Source: Liolophura sinensis | Lineage: Eukaryota; Mollusca; Polyplacophora; Chitonida; Chitonidae | Reading direction: 5' to 3' | Length of the DNA stretch: 64,000 nucleotides | Assembly (NCBI RefSeq): GCF_032854445.1 | Contig: NC_088303.1 | Coordinates: 33,239,501-33,303,500 of the forward strand | In this document: positions 35,003-47,181 of the stretch, in pieces | Numbering within the stretch: the first letter of the stretch is position 1 | Layout: every line of letters begins with the position of its first letter | The notes under the pieces: model-generated | What the model was told of the DNA's origin: nothing | The model's input: the letters and a program-made list of their open reading frames with translations, nothing else | The model's database searches: none | Translations under genes and position numbers: made by a program

Positions 35003-35240
35003 GATTTATTTATTTACCTTATTGGTGTTTTACGCAGTGCTCAAGAATAATTCACTTACCCGACGGCGACCAGCGTTATGGTAGGGGAAACTCATGACCA
35101 TCCACAGGTTGCTGTCAGATCTTCCCACGGCCGGAGAGGAAGCCAGCATGAGCTGGACTTGAACTCACAGTGGCTACATTTTTTAGAGGCCCGAGGGTCA
35201 TTACGCCGCGAAGCACGCTATTCAACTGAGCCACGGAGCC
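35003..35240 (-). mobile_element. SINE family A, internally deleted
   Basis: Reverse orientation, from 'gatttatttatttacctt' to the head 'gagccacggagcc'. It is shortened in the middle relative to the full copies. No clear target duplication. Confidence 0.85.
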
Positions 35241-35929
35241 ATGAACTTACATATCATATTTGAGCAACACATGTATTATAACACTCTTGAATGTTAGATT
35301 TTAATCTTGTACATAGGCACGCACTTATTGGTTTCTCACGAAAGATTTTTTTCTTACTTTCATGCATATGTATTATATACGAAAATCATTTTTCACCATA
35401 TAGGTCTTTGCCTGTATTATTCTTATGTATGGTATTACATTATAAATGCTCTTCAATGCAAACTTGTTCTCGTGTACATTTTGTGGTATATTGGCTTCAT
35501 ATTGTACAAGAATGTTTTCTGAATAATTGACTTCAAAATACCACCCACCTCAATCTCCGTGTGTATACCAAACGTTTCAGTTTAACGCGCTTGCATGAAG
35601 CACTCTTTTAGCTTTACCAGAGCGTATCCATACCAGAACAACCTGCGCCAGATGAACACGACCAGGAATATCTGTAAGCTCAACGGTTTATCCTATGTAT
35701 CAGCATCAAGGATTACTAGTTAAACAAACTGGAGCAGACCTAGTCTAGTGGTTGCCAATGGTTCAACCGCTTGGACAAAGGAGGTTCGTGTTCTGCAATT
35801 TTGATCTTGGGAATTTGTGGATTTCTCCACCTTAATATCTCCTTGGTGACAGCAAGTCGTCAACCATGCAAATGTTGCTCGCTATACACAGTACAATCTT
35901 ACTTTCCTTTAAGATCATTTGACATTCAA

Positions 35930-36090
35930 AAATATTATGTGTACATCTGTGCGTCACATGTGGGAAAGTTAACCAGTGACTCGCCAAAGGGTGATGGTCT
36001 ACTCCGGGCATTTCGGTTTCCTCCACCCTTGAAACTGACCGTCATTATTGGAAAGCCAAGTGGAAAATTCCTCTGATGGTGTTAAACAAA
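35930..36090 (+). repeat. Dispersed repeat family C
   Basis: Shares 'tgtgtacatctgtgcgtcac', 'gtgggaaagttaaccagtga' and 'tttcctccacccttgaaactg' with the sequences near 2560-2730 and 55540-55685. Probably an old SINE or MITE; ends were not defined. Confidence 0.55.
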
Positions 36091-36762
36091 AATGAAATAG
36101 AATATAATGATGCCGTTGTTCAAGTCGGTATTTCCGACAAGTTTATCTGTCGTGACCTTTTATTATACTGAATGGTGCCTTCGCGTCTTCTTTCTAGCCA
36201 TCAATAAATATGCAGGTTTTCTTTAACATATCTAAATGATTTTCAGTATACATACAGTGCATTTATAGCCCTTTTCACTGAGCGATTTTCAGCTTTACAA
36301 CTTTAACAGTGTTCAGTCACGTGACCTGCAAACATGCGCCATGCCAAATATGGAAATTGCGCTTTTTCGCACATTCGTCGCAATTAGCGCTAAAAGTATA
36401 AACTGCAGGAATGAAAAAAAAAAAAAATGTCGGGTAACATGTTGAAAGTGTTCAAATCCAATTTTTTTCACGACTTCACTTTCGCTGTGTCCTGCTAAAA
36501 CCTATAATTTGCTCACGTATTGCGTTCTTTTTCTTTCCAAACAGCCTCCAGGGAACGGTTGTTACGTGTGCTAAATTGGGCATGAGGTTCTGGAAAAAAA
36601 TGAACATACCCTAAGTCCTTTTCTTCACCATCAAGATATTCACGTATACATTTTATGTATGCCTACATCTGTCATGTTAAATGACTTTAATTTTCCTTGT
36701 GAACAGTCATTTCGTACGACCCACTACAGACATTATATATGTGTGTGCGACAGAAAACTACT

Positions 36763-37075
36763 GCTTTTAGACCTGTTTGTCCCGGTCTCCTCCACAAGGA
36801 AAAAAATCCTACTTTTACACCTATTTACCCCGCTTCTCCACATCAGAAAAATCCTACTTTTACACCTGTTTATCTCGCTTCTCCATATCAGAAAAATCCT
36901 ATTTTTACACCTATTTATCCCGGTCTCCTCCACAAGGAGAAAAATCCTACTTTTACACCTATTTATCCCGCTTCTCCACATCAGAAAAAATTCTACTTTT
37001 ACACCTATTTATCCCGCTTCTCTAGTCTGCATCAGAAAAATCCTACTTTCACACCTATTTATACCAGTCTTCTGA
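36763..37075. repeat. About 45-bp tandem repeat, 6-7 copies
   Basis: Units of 'aaatcctacttttacaccta' plus 'tttatcccgcttctccacatcag', two of them with a 'ggtctcctccacaagg' variant. Open frames on both strands across it are repeat products. Confidence 0.9.
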
Positions 37076-37214
37076 CTCCTACGTACATATATATACATTA
37101 CCTGGAATTTGGTTGTCATAAACCTCAGATCTGTGAACAACTTGCACGCCCCAAAAATGGTATACAGGGGAGACAAATCTTGTAGGCTTCATTCATGAAG
37201 TATTTACATGCACT

Positions 37215-37218
<4 letters not shown>

Positions 37219-37272
<54 letters not shown>
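37219..37272. repeat. (AT)n microsatellite
   Basis: About 27 uninterrupted AT dinucleotides. Confidence 0.97.
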
Positions 37273-37276
<4 letters not shown>

Positions 37277-37717
37277 TGTCTTCCGATTGGCCATAAGGTA
37301 GAGGTCAAGACACAGAACCAGAATCAATTGTTCGTACTACATCAAAATATTTTGAAGTAAGAAAAAATCTATCTCTGACTTATAGTTTTGAAAGTACACA
37401 TGTATATACCTGCCGGGTATAAGTATTAAATTACATGTTTACATCAAATATAGATTTAAAACAAATTCGCTTCGTCACATATCCACAGTTATATACAGAT
37501 AAGCAAATTAGGTGGAAATTTATCTCCACGTCCAAAAATAAATATATTTACATGTATGTTTTTTGCTCGTCTGTACTTTAGCTATTGTCATAGCTCAGCA
37601 TCGACGTTGGTATCGGCATCAAAAGCGAAACCATGTTAAGGTAGAAATGGTAAGCATTGCACCGGTATGTTATGGTGGCTGATAACGTCCATTTTGGTGC
37701 GGTTTTAGGAAAACCTA

Positions 37718-37830
37718 GATCCGCGCGGTCGCGTAACACGCGGAGGTCGCGGATGGCGCCGAACCGCGGCCTCTGTGCCTTCCACGCCCTCGGCGTGTTC
37801 CGGGGTCTCGGAACACTCAGAGGGCGCGCT
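37718..37830. other. GC-rich, CpG-dense hairpin island
   Basis: About 110 bp of strongly GC-rich sequence inside AT-rich intergenic DNA. It contains 'atccgcg...cgcggat' (37719-37725 / 37748-37754), 'gtgttcc...ggaacac' (37795-37801 / 37810-37816) and a short palindrome acgccctcggcgt. The minus ORF through it (37578-37886) matches no family I recognise. Function unknown. Confidence 0.6.
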
Positions 37831-38699
37831 TTTCTTAAATCAACTACAACTACAATATACGAGACACTTATTTCATGTTCCGTCATGAATACCCTGCATG
37901 TGATTTAATTATTTATTTGAGTTTTACGCTGTACTGGATGTTCTGAGTTTTATGCCGTACCTAATGCAGCATGTTTATATATTGATCTCTAGTTTTAAAC
38001 TCGAATAACACGTCTTCCATCATCTAGATGAGCTGTTTATATGTTAGGCCACTGTGTGTATTTTAGGCCTAATGAATGATTTCTCTTATCAGTTTGTGCT
38101 CGAATACTCTATATAAGTAGCCTACATGTACAACGGTTTTGGAGGCAGGTGTGGCTTTGTTTTTAACATCATGCTTCTTCGGCGCAAAACTGGGAGATAT
38201 TGCTAAAGTGTTGTTTTACAGTGTTCGACATGACGTAACAATTTAACTGGCTGTTTCAAATCCTCCCCCCCCCCCCCCGGTCATACATGTACATCTGGGA
38301 TTATCATTAACTGGTCAGGTAGATACAAAAAAAGAAAAAAATGCTGACCTGCCACTCCGGCTCCAAGACAAATGATACTTTGAATCAGAATTTCATCTGG
38401 CAAAATTTAATAAATTGATTTTCTCAGCAGGCATTAATATGACCCTGTTTTATTCACACTGTAGATTCTGCTTCGAGAGAGAAATAGAAGAGCTTGCTGG
38501 GTAGGGGCCTACTATGTGAGCGTGATGGCCAATATCTAAAGATGACCTTCAGCAAGACCACTCTTGAAACAAGCATCGAGCTCACAATAGTTAAGTAAAA
38601 CGCATTGTATCAGTTCGGGTTGTTTCGCGATAAGCACGTCGATTGTGTCTCACGACTGTCTAAAAACACACGTGGAGCAAAAGAGGTCAAGGGTCAACC

Positions 38700-38843
38700 A
38701 TGCGACCCGGAAGCTCGGTTTGACACTTCACATTGAAAGGAAGATGGCGTCGTATGAAAACAAGCGGAGACGTCGTGTGGAGTTGTGCATGTAGTTTCCA
38801 AGGATGGCTTGAGAGAATTGTGAGGTTATTAAAACTGAAAAAT
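38700..38843 (+). promoter_or_regulatory. Candidate TATA-less promoter and 5' UTR of the downstream gene
   Basis: Contains an ETS-type 'cccggaagc' (38706-38714) and a YY1-type 'aagatggcg' (38741-38749). The pair is typical of TATA-less housekeeping start sites. No TATA box is in place. Based on motifs and position only. Confidence 0.35.
38744..38794 (+). CDS. Upstream ORF, 16 codons
   Basis: It starts in a strong context (aagATGGCG) and ends at TAG, 57 nt before the main ATG at 38852. A second minimal uORF (ATG GCT TGA, 38804-38812) follows. If transcription starts upstream of 38744, both could reduce initiation at the main ATG. If the start lies at the YY1-like motif itself, the first uORF may not be used. 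Confidence 0.4.
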   Translation: MASYENKRRRRVELCM

Positions 38844-38851
38844 CAACAACC

Positions 38852-39136
38852 ATGTATCTCATGAAGGCAAAGAAGGATTTTGAGCGCTTAGATCAGCGAG
38901 AACTTCAAGAAAAACGAGATAAATATGTTGAACAGCGCGTGTACAGTTCTTCGGCCGAGACATCAAGAGCAGCCGACGCAAACTTGAGCCCTCAACTGAG
39001 GGGCTCTGATGGGGGATTCCGTCATAAACAAATGTCTGAGTTTAAACCCGAGGACTTACCTGATGGGGCATGTTATCGGCCGAAGTCTGTCACACACGGT
39101 GACAAAGATGCACAGACAGCTGTCAGAGTATCAGAG
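38852..39136 (+). CDS. First coding exon of an unrecognised gene
   Basis: The 95-codon reading frame begins at ATG (A at -3) and ends at a consensus donor (TCAGAG|GTAAGG) in phase 0. Base composition and codon use are gene-like, unlike the AT-rich flanks. The first 35 residues are highly charged and likely helical or coiled coil (FERLDQRELQEKRDKYVEQR). A Ser/Ala-rich, probably disordered linker follows, then FKPEDLPDGACYRPKS. No signal peptide or membrane segment. I do not recognise the family and propose no function. The next exon was not found with confidence; see 63938-64000. Confidence 0.72.
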
Positions 39137-40155
39137 GTAAGGTTAAATTTTTAATTTTCAATAATTTATTTAATTTGAAAAGTTTATGATTATTTGAAAT
39201 TAATGGAAAATATTTATTCTTCACAGTCACACTATACTCACCAGAATAACTTATTCAATAATTACACGTAGACACCTCTTGAAAGTTATACCATTAATTT
39301 GAAGTATATGTATATATATATATGCATATGTGAAATACAAAAGGTGAATACAGTACAGAATATACTGTATATGTTATTTGTAATATATATCATGGACAGA
39401 TGAGGAAAATGTTATAATTTCATCTAAATGACAACTTAATGCATTTATGAGTTACCAGTACATACAAGTATATTCAGGTGATTACATGGTTATATATTAA
39501 TTTTATGAATGTGTGCTGAAATATATGTAAAGGTCTAATGTGTCTCATTCTGTGCAACCTTTTTCACAATCTGTTAATCATGAATGTTAATTTGTATTTT
39601 TATTATTTTTTTTTCGTTTTTTATGGATCAAGGATAACTGTTTATGACATAAATTTTAGGTCATGTTTAACATCATATTGTTAACTTAGGCCAAATTCCA
39701 GACCTGTTCACTTAGTATGGATGGTTTCTATTGTAATATGATATGTGGTATTTCCTGGCATGGAAACTACATGTACCATTGTCTTACTCAGGCAGACTGA
39801 AGCAGCCCCTTGATGCTGTGTTTATTTTGAACTTGGTATCTAGGTCACAACGCTACATATAGGCCCAGTGTTTGACCTACTGAATCTTTGCCATGTTTCA
39901 CTGTGATAACTTTGGTTATAGCATACCATGATGGTACATGCCACTTAGTGAGATGAAAGGATGAAACTTTAAGTGCAATTTACAAGATAAGCTGCATATC
40001 CCACGACAGAAATAACTGTCAACTGAGAAATTGGCCAGAGCCAGTGGTTTTATGGCCTCCTGCTTTCCCATTTGTTCATTTGGAGCACTTTAAAGCCTGT
40101 TTTCCTTTGAAAATACAGTGTTCACTGAGTCAGGCATGAACAATACATTAATGTA

Positions 40156-40463
40156 TAGAAGGTCTGTCAACAATCTGCTGATGGTCATGGGTTTCCCCTG
40201 GGCTCTGCCCGGTTTCCTCTATTGTTAGTTACATATTCTTGAGTACGCCTTAAAACACCAATCATATGACCCAGGAGGCTCTCACCACTGTTATTGTGTG
40301 TGAGTTCAAGACCTCTCTGGTTATAAGCGGTATGGTCTGACAGCAACCTGAGGATGGTCATGTGTTTCTCACAGGCTCTTCCCAGTTTCCTCCCAGGATT
40401 GCTTGCCTTCATTGTATTTATAAGTGCAGTATTCTTGAGTATCGAGTAAAACACCAACCAAAT
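40156..40463 (+). mobile_element. Two truncated SINE family A copies in tandem
   Basis: First copy 40156-40262: 'gaaggtctgtcaacaatctg' to 'taaaacaccaatcat'. Second copy 40263-40463: begins within the head at 'gacccaggaggctctcacca' and runs to 'taaaacaccaaccaaat'. Both are diverged. This may be a nested or dimeric insertion. Confidence 0.8.
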
Positions 40464-42126
40464 CAAAGTCGGATTTTTAATTTACAATGTATTTCGGTTC
40501 ATTTGCCATTCAAGATGTATTCTTTAAGGATTTATTAATAATATATTCCTTTTATATTTTGTTAATAATACACTGTATGATTGTTTCATTATGGAGGAAA
40601 GTGCTTTGTATGTGGTAAACTGTCTAATAGGGCTGGGCATGTACATGTACATGCATGCCTTACTGTGCATGACTATGCAGTACTCATTGCACTTTTGTGC
40701 CAGGTGTGATAATGAGACATTCACATGCCTACCACACAAGACAGATATAGGCTGTTCGCTAGCTAGTATTTTGTCTGAGACCCTTTTAGTGTTAGCAGTC
40801 AAGATCAAAGTACCATGAGCTTACAGTACTGCATATCATCCCTTGACAAGGATATGAATACATTTGTGTAGGATAAATGATGTGATTTTCTATTTTAGGG
40901 TCTATGTGGTCATGCCTAATTGATGACCTTTAATCAGAAACAAAGCATTTTGTGTATGAATAATTGCATAGGTATATTTATTTGTGGCAACATACATGTG
41001 TGAGGTGATTTCATGTATGTATCATTTCTCATGCCTGCATCCATACCTCTAGTACCTACCATAATTATGGTGGGTAAATGTGTATTCACTAGTAGAGATG
41101 CTACTAGATTATAAATGCCTGTTAGTGTCCCTGTGATTGCATGCATGTACGTGTATACTGTAGATCTACGTGTACCTGCCCATTTCTTTAGGGTATTGGT
41201 TACACTTTATCCATTTTCATATGTATGCATTTATATAATATGATTATAATAAGTCAAACAAGTGAACTTAAACATGTTTCAGAATTATCATCATACTGAT
41301 TCAGAAGAAATTAATTTATTTTATACATACATACATGTACATAACATAACATCGTTTTATATTTTGAAGGCGTAAACTGCACATTGGCTACACACTAAAT
41401 TAAACTAACATTATAACTGTTACCCAAAGTCAACAACATACAGTACTCATAGCTAGTGCATAGTTTATGTCCATGCATGGTCAGTTTGTTCTTGTATTAA
41501 ATCGTATCTGAGAGGGTTATTTAAAGAGTTTAAGTAATTAGGGCATCAGGGGGATATGCTGTCTGAGGTCATGAGAACAGTATGCCCATTAGGCTTATCA
41601 AAACATTATTTTAATCACTGATGTCTCGGGGAAAATTGCGGCGTGTGCCAAAAGCCTGCATGACAGCTACATTCATAAATTTTCACACCACAATAAATTT
41701 AAGAAGAGAGTTATTTCTGGGGATACCATTGTACACACAACTGTGACACAAGTCGACATGTTGATTATTTTGTTCACCTACAGCAGGTTTGTTGTTGTGT
41801 ATGTTGTCTGGTTATCATGCATGTATGGGAATTTTGCAGTGTCGTATTGCAGGGATCATCGATGCAGATTTGCTTGTTTGATATTCACTTGGTGATAATG
41901 GATACCGGAGCAGGTTCATATTTCCTGGAGTAGCTTCAAGTTCATCATAGGGTATTAAGTGTACTGGTTTAACATATGCTGTGCACATTCTTCTAGTCTG
42001 GCCTTATCTGAACCTCCTAATTGATTATGTCATTAATTCTAATTACTCTCTTGTGACACTGATGGTATATATCTTAACCTGTCTGTGGCTTACATAACCT
42101 GCCTGTAAATTATGCCTTGAAGCCTT

Positions 42127-42152
42127 TTTTTTTTTGGGGGGGGGGGGGGGGG
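42127..42152. repeat. T9-G17 homopolymer junction
   Basis: Nine T followed by seventeen G on the plus strand; prone to length error. Confidence 0.9.
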
Positions 42153-42187
42153 TTAAAATGGACATACATGTGTTCAATGTACATGTA

Positions 42188-42419
42188 GTTGATTGATTTA
42201 TTTGATTGGTGTTATGAGCAATGGCAGCCACATTATGGTGGGAGGAAACAGGCCACAGCCAGAGAGAACCCGTGGCTGTCTGCAGGTTTGCTGGTAGGCC
42301 TTCCCAAGTATGACAGGGAGGAAGCCAGCACAAGCTCAACTTGAACTCAGAGCGACCGCATTGTTAATAAGAGGCTCTGAAGTCATTGTGGTGCACTAGT
42401 TGTAGTAGAGTTTGTTCAG
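42188..42419 (-). mobile_element. SINE family A, diverged
   Basis: Reverse orientation: 'tgatttatttgattggtgtt', 'cattatggtgggaggaaac', and the remnant head 'gaggctctgaagtcattgtgg'. It lost about 20 bp after the tail. Confidence 0.85.
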
Positions 42420-43059
42420 ATTTTTACTTTAATTCCATCCTAAGTATTTAATATTGTTTTGAAGAACTGAATTATTATGTATTGTAAGTATTATATGGAT
42501 GCACTAATTGCCCTAACTATCTCAAGTTCATGTATGCATTATAATTACCATGCAAACCTGTTCTTTTGTGGGGTATTAAGTACATTCTAAGCCTGTGTCG
42601 TACATATACAGTAATGACAAATGTAAACCTATGTGTTGCACTCTGTAAAAAGATACATATGTATCTGGTGCATTCATGATAATGATGTAGAACATAACTG
42701 GATAGGTACTTAATTTAGAATAGGTGATACATACGCAAGTGGCACTATTACATGCTGATTATTACGTGCCAGTAATGACAGCTATAACCATTCGATGAGT
42801 TAATACTGAATAGGGTTTAGCATGAGTATTGCAAAATAGTGATGAAAGTGGTTTTTATTCCACGTACACATGTATGTTTAAGTGTTTAAGGTACCAATAA
42901 TAGTATTATGACATAACAAGTAGAAATTTTCTTTGACTCTGAATATTTAGTTCGTGAGTCAAGGTCAAGTACTGTTGCATAGACATATGTTACTTTTATG
43001 CATGAACATGCACTTTTTATTTTAGAAATATACATATTTGTACGTGTATTTTTAGACTT

Positions 43060-43604
43060 CCATACTCAAGACTAATAATGTTCAGCTCTGTAGATCCAAG
43101 GTCTAACATTATCCCCAGGTCATGGACTGTATTAAAGACAACATGTTTAGCTCTAGAGCTGTGGGACAAGATCATGCTGTGGTGATGGCCTGTATTAAAG
43201 ACAACATAATGCTCAGCTGTACATCTGTGGGACAAGATTATGTTAAGCTTCTGGGTTGAGATATGACACCATGTTCAGCTCTGTGCCTGAGACGTTGTCA
43301 TGTTGGGCTCCAGGTCGGTGGGACAACTTGAACATACCATGCTCTGCTCAAGATCTGTGAAATATAATGTTTAGCTCCACATTAATCATATTCAGCTCCA
43401 GGTCTGTGTATGTTATGTTCAGCTCTGCCTACTGTAGGTCTGTACGCCATCAGCATGTTGAGCATTGTATAGGTCTGTATGACATCAGCATGTTGAATTC
43501 TGTAGGTCTGCAGGACATTGTTCAGCTCTAAGCCTGAGAGACACCATCATGTTCAGACAACGTCATGTTCAGCTCTTCCTGCTGTAGGTTTGTGAGAGAT
43601 TAGC

Positions 43605-43671
<67 letters not shown>

Positions 43672-43760
43672 CATATATTTATTTCTACATACTGTAGGTC
43701 TATGGGACAACATCTTGGTCAGCTTTAAGTCTGTGGGACTTCATATTCAGCTCCAGGCCT
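43060..43760. repeat. Decayed tandem repeat of 'gttcagctctaggtctgtgg'-type units
   Basis: At least a dozen imperfect copies of 'gttcagctc(t/c)...ctgtaggtctgtgggacaa', with variable spacing of about 40-70 bp. An (AT)n tract at 43604-43665 interrupts them. Confidence 0.7.
43604..43665. repeat. (AT)n microsatellite
   Basis: About 31 AT dinucleotides with one GT interruption. Confidence 0.95.
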
Positions 43761-44424
43761 GCGTGTTGACCAATCCATCATATTAAGACAACACAGTGGA
43801 CATGTGCTTGCCTTCTGCATCTTGTCTTCATGCTTCACAGTGTTTTATCCCAGATACATCTCTTGAGCTACACACGCATACATAGGCACACTCACACCAG
43901 GCTGAGATAGTTGTCACTGGCAGGCACCCAAACTCGAAATGTCCTTCCATGTTTGTACAGGGTCATTCAGGTTGTCAGAAGATACAGGGCCACAAGTTTA
44001 CTTCTTGTGACTTCTAACAGTAGGTCAGTCCCCCTTCAGAGCCCCTTTCATTTGTTTATCATGATCATCAGAAATAACTGCCCTTGTAGTAATATTAGAT
44101 GATTAAAGTTTGTTTGCAAATATCACATTCTAGGTGACAATGGGAACTCATCAAAGTTGGTAGAATATGTTTTTGTAAGCTATTTCTAATTGGGTCCCAC
44201 GGTGATGATTATACATTCAGACCACATTTCCCGCAAAAAGTCATGGTAATTTACACTACTGTCAGGTCTATCTGTTTTTAGTTAATAACACTTTCATTAC
44301 GAAAAATGTGAACACATGTAACGCCAAAGAACTGATCAGGCTGAAGCGTGAAAAATGAAACAGTGATTTGACCAAAAATGCATTTGTTGTTAAGAGGTAC
44401 ATGTACATGTGTAATCATGCAGCT

Positions 44425-45343
44425 GAATGTGAATGTAACAACATATAGTAACTGTTTGTACTGGCTATACTGGTATGTTAATGTGAATGTGACAACACAT
44501 AGTGCTGGCTATACTTGTATCTTAATGTGAATGTAACAACATATAGTAACTGTTCTTACTGGCTATACTTGTATCTTAATGTGAATGTAACAACATATAG
44601 TAACTGTTCTTACTGGCTATACTTGTATCTTAATGTGAATGTAACAACATATAGTAACTGTTCTTACTGGCTATGCTGATATGTTAATGTGAATGTAACA
44701 ACATATAGTAACTGTTCTTACTGGCTATACTTGTATCTTAATGTGAATGTAACAACATATAGTAACTGTTCTTACTGGCTATACTTGTATCTTAATGTGA
44801 ATGTAACAACATATAGTAACTGTTCTTACTGGCTATACTGATATGTTAATGTGAATGTGACAACACATAGTAAGTGTTCGTGCTGGCTATACTTGTATCT
44901 TAATGTGAATGTAACAACATATAGTAACAGTTCTTACTGGCTATACTTGTATCTTAATGTGAATGTAACAACATATAGTAACTGTTCTTACTGGCTATAC
45001 TTGTATCTTAATGTGAATGTAACAACATATAGTAACTGTTCTTACTGGCTATGCTGGTATCTTAATGTGAATGTAACAACATATAATAACTGTTCTTACT
45101 GGCTATACTGATATGTTAATGTGAATGTGACAACACATAGTAAGTGTTCGTGCTGGCTATACTTGTATCTTAATGTGAATGTAACAACATATAGTAACTG
45201 TTCTTACTGGCTATACTTGTATCTTAATGTGAATGTAACAACATATAGTAACTGTTCTTACTGGCTATACTTGTATCTTAATGTGAATGTAACAACATAT
45301 AGTAACTGTTCTTACTGGCTATACTTGTATCTTAATGTGAATG
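44425..45343. repeat. 54-bp minisatellite, about 17 units
   Basis: The unit starts 'agtaactgttcttactggct' and runs 54 bp; the second unit has an internal deletion. A variant unit with 'caacacatagtaagtgttcg' at 44861 and 45131 shows a 270-bp (5-unit) higher-order period. Open plus frames (repeated NVTTYSNCSYWLYLY) exist only because 54 is divisible by 3. Confidence 0.95.
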
Positions 45344-46564
45344 GGGGATGTTACCTCTGAATGTGTACATATTTTTAATATTGCCTTCCTCCACCCCTCC
45401 AGGGCCTCTTCTTGTATTTGTCACAAAGTATTAAAGTGTTGTAAATAACAGATCAGCTCAAGCAAATTCTTGGCATGTTTTGAATTTTGAAAAGCTAACA
45501 TCACTTCCCCTTTGAAGGAGGTTTACACATTCGGAAGTTGTCAGTTTTGTTTGTTACAAGATTCTGTACATCAGTTCATGGGTGTCATTTCAGCATTGAA
45601 TGTTGCGATACAACAGAATATTTTACAGACAATGTTGAACTACAGATATGGCCAGCTACATTGGTGCGTCTTGATATGCCTAGAGTATTTGAAATCATGC
45701 AGCCGATTATCCTAATTTTCCTCAAGTCAACAAAGTCACTGATATCAATTCCCCATTTGCAACTCAATCTTAATTATAAATGCAGTTCGTGGCCCTTTCC
45801 TAAAACCCCATTTTCTGTTAATTTGTTCCCATTATGAAATTAAAATATTTCCATGCTATTTGTAAATGAAAACTATATGCTGGCTTCCATCCACTGCACC
45901 ACTTTTAAATGTTGATTTGGCTGGAAATTCTGGAATGCATGACCTTTACATAACACTTTGGTGGATTTCCACAAGTACATTATGGTTGCATATGTACATG
46001 CACATGTTGAAGGGCGCAGGGCAGATAAATTGAAGTTGCAAACACCATGTGTTTATCACTTGTAAAAATTTGACTTATGATAATGCAATATGCTGCATGT
46101 GAGCACTGCTGTATTTGCGCTGTGTTCAATGCATATTTACTAGATCTCAGATACTGCTTTGTGATCCAGATGATAAAAATGAAATGCCAATAATTTTCTA
46201 TTTGCCTTAATTGAGTGTGTTTGCCCACGATGGCATGTGGAATGGCTCAGCATAACCCACACTAATGCCCCAGGTTTAAAATCCTCCACCCTCTTGAGAG
46301 TGTAATATCCGATGTGCGTTAATACAACACACAGTGAGTAACATGCTCAGTTTTTGCCAGATCTCTGCAAGGCAACCTACTCGTTCATGTCCTGCATCGA
46401 TTTCTGAATGATCATGGCTCCCAAGAGACTTTCACACATGTAAATGTCTATTAAGTTAACAACACTTGTCAGGATTTGATACCTTTCCATGCCAGGCTAA
46501 GTAATTAACGTGGAATAATTAGAGCAGAGAGATGTGCATGTTTGTAAACTTGCAGCTTACATAT

Positions 46565-46860
46565 TGTATCATTGTATGTATGTATGTATGTATGGGGTTT
46601 AATGTCATACTTAACAATTTTTCAGTCACACAATGAGGAAGAATTATTAAGAGTCTTTTTGTGGCAGGGCGATTCATGCCGAAGACACCAGACATGACAC
46701 CCCACCCAGTCACATTATATTGACACGGGGTCATGTTTCCTTTGCTCTAACCTCTCAGTGCTGAGTGCCAAGCGAGGCAGCAACAAGTACCATTTTTAAA
46801 GTCTTTGGTATGACCTGACCCAGGTTTGATCCTGGGGTCTCCTGACTTCTAAATCACTGT
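46565..46860 (-). mobile_element. SINE family B, diverged, next to a (TATG)n tract
   Basis: It begins near 46594 after a short (tatg)n run. It shares 'cttaacaatttttcagtcac' and 'gtatgacctgacccagg' with the family. The central part ('gccgaagacaccagacatga') matches the fragment at 8815-8990. Confidence 0.75.
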
Positions 46861-47022
46861 ATGAATTCATACATGTACCTATATATACATGTATATGCCT
46901 CTGTGTACATTCACATGTGTATATATGCATTTATATGTGAACACATTTGTACCGGCATTTTAACTGTCTGACCATTTTCCTCCAGCCATAGACAGGACTA
47001 CCATTTATACATGCAAGAAACC

Positions 47023-47181
47023 TAATTCCTCAACATTTTCGCATATGAAAAAGCAACTTTCAGTGCGATTTAAGCACATTTACAGTTTGATTGGATTGAC
47101 TAATTTCAGGGCTTCAGTATAAAAGTATAATTTTACCAATCGACACAGAATAATGCCTTCAGAGTATGAAGAGTTGCAGTA
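47023..47181. mobile_element. MITE family M copy
   Basis: Left end 'taattcctcaacattttcgc', right end 'gaagagttgcagta'. The interior ('ttaagcacatttacagtttg', 'gatt..ttcagggcttcag') matches the copy at 20240-20448. Confidence 0.7.

Larger units (their letters stand above)
34390..38700. other. Intergenic region downstream of GNMT
   Basis: No exon-like ORF found. It holds a SINE (35003-35240), a dispersed repeat near 35940-36085, a 45-bp tandem repeat (36763-37075), an (AT)n tract (37219-37272), a GC-rich hairpin island (37718-37830) and a C14 run (38265-38278). Confidence 0.5.

Noticed and set aside
36659-37185. Overlapping ORFs of 82-148 codons on both strands
   Set aside because: They follow the 45-bp tandem repeat and low-complexity composition.
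37578-37886. 102-codon minus ORF through the GC-rich island
   Set aside because: Arg/Pro-rich translation follows from base composition; no homologous motif or splice support.
44851-45360. Repeat-protein-like ORFs (NVTTYSNCSYWLYLY units)
   Set aside because: Created by the 54-bp minisatellite; no promoter, splice or family support.
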